Of a stretch of DNA of 64,000 nucleotides, positions 56,983 to 64,000 are shown one piece after another. The stretch comes from Aspergillus flavus (Eukaryota; Ascomycota; Eurotiomycetes; Eurotiales; Aspergillaceae), in assembly GCF_009017415.1 (NCBI RefSeq), contig NC_092407.1:1984001-2048000 (forward strand), read 5' to 3'. The notes below the pieces were generated by a model, which was not told the origin of the DNA, did not search any database, and worked only from the letters and a program-made list of their open reading frames with translations. Position 1 is the first letter of the stretch. Each line of letters begins with the position of its first letter. A program made the translations under genes and the position numbers.

Positions 56983-59544
56983 TTATAGACCCATCGGTAC
57001 AAGTCCAGTTGGTGGTCCATAATAATCCTTCAGTTCCTCTTCCTCTTCTTCCTCCGCGGGCTCCTCTCTGTTTTCGATATCTGATTCATCATCAACCGCT
57101 CTTCCCCTAGAGAGCCGGCTGCGGTTCGCAGGGACTGGCGTTCCACTTTTCTTTTTCTCATCTACATCATGTTCGTCGCCTGCTTCTTCACGTGGTAGTT
57201 GAAATGCAAGGAACCCATCAGGAGCACGCTCTGCCCGGTCCATAATCTCATTCATGTATTTGCGCACCTCATCGGGAGGCTTCACCACTCGAGATAAAGG
57301 CTCGAGGACTTTAGCGTTGGGGCTATGAATGCGGAATGTAACAGGTTGGTAATACTCTTTCAAGTTGGAAGCCTTTGCCTCGTCTTCGGGTTTATTTTTG
57401 GGCAGAGGCTTGTTCGAGTCGGGTTGACTTGGTGTGGTGGCTGGCGGATCTTTTGGGTCAACCTGACCGCCAGCTGGTTTGTCCCCTTCGGTTGGGGGCG
57501 GTTTACTCTCAGTAGTGGGAGTCTGACTGGTAGGAGGCTGCGCATTGCTCTCCCCCTTCTCCTTATCCTTTTCCTCCGACTTCTCGCCTTCTTTAGTTTT
57601 GTCTTTATCCTTCTCTTTATCTTTGTCTTTACTTTTGTCCCCCTTCTTCGATCTTGACGCCGACTTGCCTTTAGTCCGCGAGTTTGCCACTTCTGATGCT
57701 GTCTCGATAGGGAAGGGAGTGTTCGGGTCCACCTTTCTAACAAGCAAGAAAGATGCAAGAACGGTGTTCCCGTCTGGAAGCCATTCCAATATAGTATACT
57801 CTGGAAACAGGTAACGATCTCCAGAGCCAGCATGGCCCGAAGTGCTACTTCCATACGGTGTTAAGGGTGATGTGAACTCGAAAACAACCGACTTGTAGTT
57901 CAGTCTCGGGGGTGGTGGCGGGGGAGCTGGTCGATAGTAGGGAGCTGGAGACCCGTACTGCGGAGGCCGTGACTGAATCGCAGGTGGATGGCCCTGATAC
58001 GGTGGCTGCTGGTAAGGTGGGTATGGAGGCCCTGGTCGCGATCCAGCGGATTGGTTTTGCGGGGGCACCATAGGCCGTACCGCAGGACTCTGTTGCTTAG
58101 TGTTTGCGGACGGTTCTGCAGTGGGCGAAGGCTGAGCGCCTGCAACCCCAGGCTCTTGTTTGACTTGTGGCATTACATTGGGTTTCTGTGTTGGAGTTTC
58201 GGACTGGTTCGGTGCACTTGCGCTAGGGGTCTGAGGCGTAGAAACTAGTGACGTCGGTGGTTTAGGGACATGGACTTCCACTCGTGGGTAAGGCTGTTCC
58301 TGTGGCCGTGGTTGTGCTGGTTGTTGCGATGGAGTGGTAGGCTTCTTTTGTTGTTGATTCTGTTGCTGGCTTGGCTGCTGCGGAGGTTGAGGAGGCTGTG
58401 AAGGTTTTTGGGATGGCGGTGGTGGTTGAGATGTCTGTTGCGGTGTCCGGGCCGATGTCTGTGGTTGATTAGGCGTTTGGGGGTGAGACTGCTGTTGCTG
58501 CTGCTGTCTTTGTTGTTGCTGTTGCTCCCTTGCGCGAATGATCGCATTTAGCTCATCGATGTGAGCCTGAAAAGCACGGAGCTGTTCTTGAGACGCTTTG
58601 CTCGAGGCGACCACTCTCATCAGCGCCTTCAAATCTGGGTCCGAGGCAGCTCGGGTTGCAAGCATCTGAATCACTGGGTCCGGGCTAGGCTTTGGAGGCT
58701 GGGCCTGTGAGTGCTGTGATGGCGACGGTCGCTGGGCCGATTGAGATGGACGTTGAGGAGGAGGTTGATTAGGTGTTCGAGCATGGTGCGGAGGTGGTGG
58801 ATGGTTGCCCTGCTGATAGGTCGGCTGGGGGGAAGCCGAGTGGGCGGGCGAGGTTTGAGGGGGGTGTTGTCGTGCATGTTGAGGAGTAGGATAGGGTTGG
58901 TATTGCTGGAAGTTATTAGGGTGGCCGTAGTGAACCATCGGCCGCTGAGGGGGCGTGTATTGAATTGGCGGTGGCGCATTGGGGTCTTTGACGGTGTACA
59001 GCATAGCGTCGAAGAGATGAGGACCGACAGCAATGTTACAAGGGCCAACCTTCGACATGGATTCCTTGGGAGGATTTTTGCCCTCAATTTGCTCTCGTTT
59101 GGTCTTCTTTGGTTTTGTCCAGTATCGCACCAGGATACCATCGCTGAGCCATTTCTTTTTCGATCGTTCCAACGAAGCTAGGAGAACCGCACTATAACGG
59201 TCAGACATCATCGTATTGAAACAAAGTACATCTAACTCGCAGTAAGATCCCAATCCCTACCTTTCTGCGTATGACTGATATTCCTTCGCGGACAGCGCCT
59301 GCGGCTGGGGTGATGGCACAGTGGGGAGACCCTCCCCATCTTTGATTTTTGTTGGAAGAGGGTTTTTGACCACCTCAACAGGGGGAGGGGGAGGCGGGGT
59401 TGGAGTCGGCGGCGCGACAGCAGTCGAGGCCCGTTTCTTTGACGAAGATGGTGTAGATTGCGATTGGGAGGGTGCTTCGGAGGCCCGTCTCTTCGATGCC
59501 GGTTCGCGGCGTTCGCGAGCGGAAAGTCTGCGTTTTTCCGCCAT
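56983..59544 (-). CDS. swc3: SWR1 chromatin-remodelling complex subunit Swc3
   Basis: A subunit of the SWR1 complex, which swaps H2A for H2A.Z. Exon 1 starts at 59,544 with MAEKRRLSARERREPASKRR and ends before an intron at about 59,261; the next exon runs to 56,983. The conserved part is SLERSKKKWLSDGILVRYWT, then KPKKTKREQIEGKNPP and MSKVGPCNIAVGPHLFDAML. A very long middle is Pro/Gln-rich with poly-Gln runs. A second conserved block is YLFPEYTILEWLPDGNTVLA, followed by a Lys/Asp/Glu repeat (KDKDKEKDK), and an acidic C-terminus. In the wider family the low-complexity middle varies in length. It is intact; the annotated identity relies on the two conserved blocks. Confidence 0.8.
58495..58532. 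repeat. Poly-glutamine coding repeat in SWC3
   Basis: A run of CTG/TTG on the plus strand encodes two stretches of five to six Gln residues (QQQQQ-R-QQQQQQQ) in the Swc3 protein. It is coding low-complexity sequence, not a separate element. Confidence 0.8.
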
Positions 59545-60222
59545 AAGGCAATGAATAATATTAAGAATGGGTGATGCAGTTATATAGGCCACGGTGCGAG
59601 ATGGAAATCATCTCGACAATTACCGTGGTGCCAAAACCGTACGTGAAGGGGAGGAAAGGCGCGATTAGGTTGCGGAGAGAAAAAGAGACGCGGGAGTGAA
59701 ATTTGGGCCGATCACTTTATCGATTGATGTAAGTCCAATGACCTCCCGTAATGGTTCGACATCCAACTTGCATTCAATATATTAGAATAAAAAATAAGAA
59801 AACATAAGAACAAAAGATAAAGAGAGAAAAACAATGGTCTTACTCCTCCACTTGTACTGCTGAAGAATAATTACTCATTAATCTCAGAAAATGCCATGAT
59901 ATATAAACGTGAAGTCTGTTGCACACTACTATACCAGCATGAAGTTATACATGTCCTAGAAGATATATCATATTACGCCCCTCAAGCAGAGTATCTATAT
60001 TCTGAGCTACAAGTATTAGTAGAAGACAAGTGACAACCGTCCTCGAAAATAAGAATTAAAAATCACTTATTAAAAAAGTATTATCAGAAGGCAGCAATTC
60101 GCCCTTTGACCATTCCATATTCATTAGACTCTGTGCATTATTAAGAACTGTTTCACTGCCTGCAGTATCGAATGTAATATACCTCCAGATCGCCGAAGAT
60201 AGAACTCATATCGTGTTTATCG
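59545..60222. other. Intergenic region between SWC3 and RTC5
   Basis: About 680 bases; both flanking genes are on the minus strand. The middle is AT-rich (59,760-59,840) and no gene is supported. Confidence 0.5.
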
Positions 60223-62217
60223 TCAAACACTTCCTCCACCCCGTCCGTGACTATCGCCAATTATGCCTGCCGTTTCCAATAACCATCTAGCTCCCTCCAT
60301 AGCGGAATCTCCCGCCCCGGCCTTTATATTCAAGCTACGTCTTCTTTCCGCTTCCCTCGCTTCGAAGTCCCACTTCGCCTTTTGAAGTTCGATGGCACTC
60401 TTCTCGGAGGAGGAAACACCAGGATCAGGGACAAACCCCCATAGCTCAAGGTTGTAGATGTCAATGTGCGTTTTGGTTGCATTGTCCGACGTTGAGCTGG
60501 TACCGGCAGGGAGGAACACACCATTGTGCCCGAATGGGGCAACATGGAATTCTGCCGTCTCAAGGCTCGTATCTATCGTTAGGCTGCCCGCGCCCAGCGG
60601 CGAGGGGACTAGGCGTTGGCTCCGAGATGCCGGCGGTATTCGACATCCAAGCGAAATACCCGAGTGATTAGAGAAATACGCTGCCGGAGTGTCGGGATTC
60701 TGTATAGAAGATGATGGGTTCCCGGGCAGAAGTAGGTGTTTCGGAGACAGTTGGAATAGGCAAGGAAGGGCAGATGTCTCGGAAAGTCGAGAACTCTGAG
60801 CTGAGGACCCGGTTTTCCAAGGTTGTGGCAGATATGCTCCTAGTGTGACCATCTGCTCACCAGACGGTTCAGCAACAGCACCTTCAAGAAGCAATAATGT
60901 GCCTGACTGCCAGGTTAGAACATTGTGAGAGAATGAAGTTAGAGATGATCCATGCGCGGCCGTAGAGAAAATGGGATGTAGACGCAAGTTATCACGGAGA
61001 AGGTTCTTGCTGCCGTTGGTGGATGGAAGGAAAAACGACAGATGTGACACAATGCTTGGGTTCAATATCGCAGATTCGAAGCTTCCTGGGAGCATAATTG
61101 ATGCTGATAACGGCAAGGGAGTCTCTGACGTCTGGTCTGTAGGATCTGTTGAGTCACTTCGGTCACGCTTCTGGGACAAGTTCAAATTTCTGCTAAAAAG
61201 AAGATGCTCAAACAGTGGCGTCAAAGGATCGAATAGATATGGCAACGATGTTTCAATGGTTTTAGCAAACGCTCTATAGCTAATCCCTCCCGACTCTTCC
61301 TGGGGAAATGCGGCTAGGATATTATCGGCTTGCTGTCTCACAGTTCGCATGCGCCCTTCGTTCAAGTCAGACGTATATGCCTTTACTGGTTCTAGGGGCC
61401 TTAGAGGTGAGATGACAAGAAGTAGCATCAGAAGGCGACGAAAAGTGGCAATAGATATCCGAGCTTCATAGACTGCCTTATCGATGCGGGAGTCGTGCCT
61501 GAACACTTCAATCGCATCTAAAGACTCCAAAGCCGCAAGCGCAAGGTCGTCGTCATCGTCTTCGTAGTCATCGTTCGTAGGCTCATCCACAGAGAATCCA
61601 GGAGCATGGGATTTAGTAGCGGAAGAATCGACCTTATCTTCCTTAGAATTCCCATCGTTCGCCGGCTGATCAATGTCCTTCCTCCCTACGTCAGCAAGGC
61701 TCCCAAAGAGTAGCCTGATCCTGTCCTTCCGCGCTCGTCTTAAGACTTTCCCATATCTCTCAGTTAGCAACACAACCACTTTAACCATGGCCTCGAATGT
61801 CAGTACGCTCGGAGCCAATGTGTTCTGGAAAGGAAAGGCCCCCAGATACGACACCATACGGAAGATCACCGGACCGGCATCCAGTGGACATTCGGCGTCA
61901 CTGCTATCAGGTATAGCTAGAAAGTCGGACAAGATCTTTTCATTCCAATACTTTACGTCTCCCTGTCCCGCGGCACGGGTAAAGAAGTTGTCCTTGAAGT
62001 GGGTTAATTCTAAGGGAGTAAAGCATTTGGTCGCGAAGCGTTCAGCAAGCATGTGGCTCAGCTCCTCTGTTCAATGTTAGAACTGGATAGGCGACTAGGC
62101 AAATGACAAATATCATCCTCTCTATTTGGTCGATTGGAACACGAGAAGTACATAATCGAAGGACTACTGACCTGGCGAGGAGGCCTGGCCAAGTTCGGTC
62201 GACTGGCTTAACCCCAT
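60223..62217 (-). CDS. rtc5: Restriction of telomere capping protein 5 (TLDc domain)
   Basis: A TLDc-domain protein; yeast Rtc5 acts on the vacuolar V-ATPase, and the original name comes from a telomere-capping screen. Exon 1 starts at 62,217 with [16 protein letters not shown] (a possible N-myristoylation Gly at position 2). After an intron of about 100 nt comes a second exon, [20 protein letters not shown], to 60,223. The TLDc region is spread over the last 300 residues, with [51 protein letters not shown] and [16 protein letters not shown]. The total is about 630 residues, normal for the family. It is intact. The N-terminal Gly and the neighbouring N-myristoyltransferase are a coincidence worth noting. 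Confidence 0.85.
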
Positions 62218-62826
62218 TTTGCAAGTGAAACAAGTAGCGGTATGTTCAATGGCATCTGACAGACAGGTTTAGAGGGATTCCTAGAAGTGGTCTGCTGCTT
62301 ATGTATCATTTGTCGATCGCAATACAAAACGTTTTCGGCTTATCGGGCCAGTACTTTGTACTGTACAAAGTGGCCCTTAAGTATGTCGGGAAAAAGAATG
62401 TTGCGCCAGCAGACCAAGATTGTCCCACTGAGCTGAGACCTTGGGTACGTAACAAATACCTTGGTGACCAGTAGTATCCATCTAAACCAAAGAGGTAAAA
62501 GAGGGTGCTTTGTTGATTCAAGAGAAGTTGAGAGTCTAGCCCTTCCATCGGATGACGACGTCACGGGCCTGGCCTTGGCGCCTTGGGCATTAAGCTATTT
62601 TAGGTAATTGACGTTTCTATAGTTGCTTGTCCACCCAATTGACGTCCCTTCATTACCTAAGACTTCGTCCCTCAATTGCTCGGCGACTGACGGTATCTCA
62701 AGATATTGTGATCATATGAGAAGAGTCTCGTCACAGGTAAACTGCTTTTGATTCATAACTTCTTCGTCAACCTCTCGTTACGGGTAAATACATTTTGAGG
62801 CAGAGAGCATGACCGGCGTTCAGATT
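62218..62826. other. Intergenic region
   Basis: About 610 bases between the RTC5 start and the N-myristoyltransferase stop. No gene is supported; frames here show no domain. Confidence 0.5.
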
Positions 62827-64000
62827 TCACAACATAACAACGCCAACACCTCCCATCTTTTTCTCATCCGGCAGGTTCTTCTCGTTAACACCTCCAGGGA
62901 TAGGGGCTGTCCTGTAGTTGTAAAGGTAAAAGTGAAGCTGGCCATCGCCTGCACCGAACTTCAGCTGCTCCAAGAAGAGAGGGTTGTCGTGCAGGGTAAG
63001 GGCGTTGAACACATCGAAGTGAGCCTGTAGCGGGTATTGTAAGCTATAAGGGACACACTATGCCAATGCAAGAGCTGTTGGGGATTCTTACCTTCTTGGC
63101 CTGGATCAAGGCATCGTTCATCAGGAGTAGAAGACGTTCTTTCAAGGCCTTCAGATCCTCCGTGAATGCGGTCTCGGTTGCATAGTAATAGAGGTAAGCA
63201 GCGCGCACTTCCTTATGCTTCGGGTGCTGAATGACCGTTGATGGGAGGTTGTAGAACGAGAAGAAGTCGGTAATCTTGTGCGTCTCAGGATCTTCTACCA
63301 CATATGACCACACAACTTGCTCCTTTCCTGCGCCATCCTTGTGTACCAACCAATGCTCGATTTCCTCTTTTGTGAAAGCCTGGTTCATATCAAAGCGCTT
63401 CAGATACCGCTCGAGCAAGTCGTGGACGGCGTCAATATCCTTGATCTCCATGGGACGCAGTCCAGGCGTAGATGTAGTGCTGGGAAGATGATTCTTGGTG
63501 ATCTGGCGGGCTTTGGTAGAGCCATGAGGAAGGGGTGAGAAGCCGACCTCATAAAGCTTCAGCCAGTCCAACGGACGGTGGTAGTAGCGGCAGGAGCTGA
63601 CTGGCGTAGGCAAAACCACACCAGCAGTATAGATGGCTTGGTAGATTCCATTCAGGTAGCAGCGACGGGTGATCTCCTTGATGAGAACGGGAGTCAAACG
63701 CTTAGACCGCAGTTTCTTGTGGATACAGAGGAAGTTGATTTCCGTCACCTTGAGCTTCTGATCGCGAACACGGATCTCGGTAGGCACACCGCAAATGGAT
63801 GCGACAAGCTTCTTAGACTTGGTAGCGCGAACGCCCACATGCCATTCTTTTCTCCAACCGGGAGACATCAGAGCCCTATGATGTTCGTAAATATTAGTTT
63901 ACATTAATCTACCTCATGTCATGTTAAGATATTTATGCCAATGTTAATAACGACGTACCAATGCAAAAATGACTGGGAGTATCTAAAGCGGAACATGGCG
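62827..64000 (-). CDS. nmt1: N-myristoyltransferase, 5' end beyond the window
   Basis: Glycylpeptide N-tetradecanoyltransferase, a cytosolic enzyme that moves myristate from CoA to N-terminal glycine; it is essential in fungi. The gene runs off the right edge. Visible parts are an exon fragment at the edge ending [12 protein letters not shown], then after an intron [60 protein letters not shown], and after the last intron [40 protein letters not shown], ending GGVGVVML. The C-terminal carboxylate of the final Leu serves as catalytic base in this family, and it is present. About the last 340 residues are included. Confidence 0.95.

Overview
The window looks like a piece of nuclear chromosome from a filamentous ascomycete, most like the Eurotiales (Aspergillus or Penicillium type). 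The signs are many short GT-AG introns of about 45-70 nt, Zn(II)2Cys6 and HET-domain genes, a GH36 galactosidase-family gene, and a run of fungal orthologues (NOP7, RRN9-like, ILV1, RCF1, MEF1, SWC3, RTC5, NMT1). The species cannot be fixed from the sequence alone.

Layout. Positions 1-4,100 hold no gene I can support. From 4.1 to 12.1 kb is an accessory stretch: an MFS transporter, a short C2H2+Zn2Cys6 regulator, a carotenoid-oxygenase-family enzyme, a broken substrate-binding-protein gene and a broken HET gene. A 450-bp non-coding element with 30-bp terminal inverted repeats and an exact 6-bp flanking duplication lies at 12,427-12,876, just before a gene for a LigD-type 3'-phosphoesterase protein. 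From 14.6 to 31.2 kb follow a GH36 enzyme, a flavin amine oxidase with one in-frame stop, a zinc-type alcohol dehydrogenase, a divergent Zn2Cys6 regulator / FAD monooxygenase pair, a BTB protein, an aldo-keto reductase and a NatD-type acetyltransferase. PIG-U (GPI transamidase) and another Zn2Cys6 regulator follow. From 36.3 kb on the genes are mostly housekeeping: pescadillo, an Rrn9-domain protein, succinate-semialdehyde dehydrogenase, mitochondrial bL36, threonine dehydratase, RCF1, an LYRM2-like protein, mitochondrial EF-G, an ABHD12-like hydrolase, SWC3, RTC5 and N-myristoyltransferase (cut by the right edge). Within this part, 44.4-47.5 kb is a decayed island with long open frames interrupted only by TGA.

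How the genes fit together. The right half serves ribosome biogenesis (NOP7, RRN9-like) and mitochondria (SSADH, bL36m, ILV1, RCF1, LYRM2-like, MEF1). The left half is catabolic and regulatory. The closest functional pairing is the regulator/monooxygenase divergent pair at 22.1-26.6 kb. I found no complete secondary-metabolite cluster, tRNA, rRNA or CRISPR array. Exon structures were worked out by hand from frame continuity, splice signals and family motifs. Where the summed exons divide by three, this is used as support.
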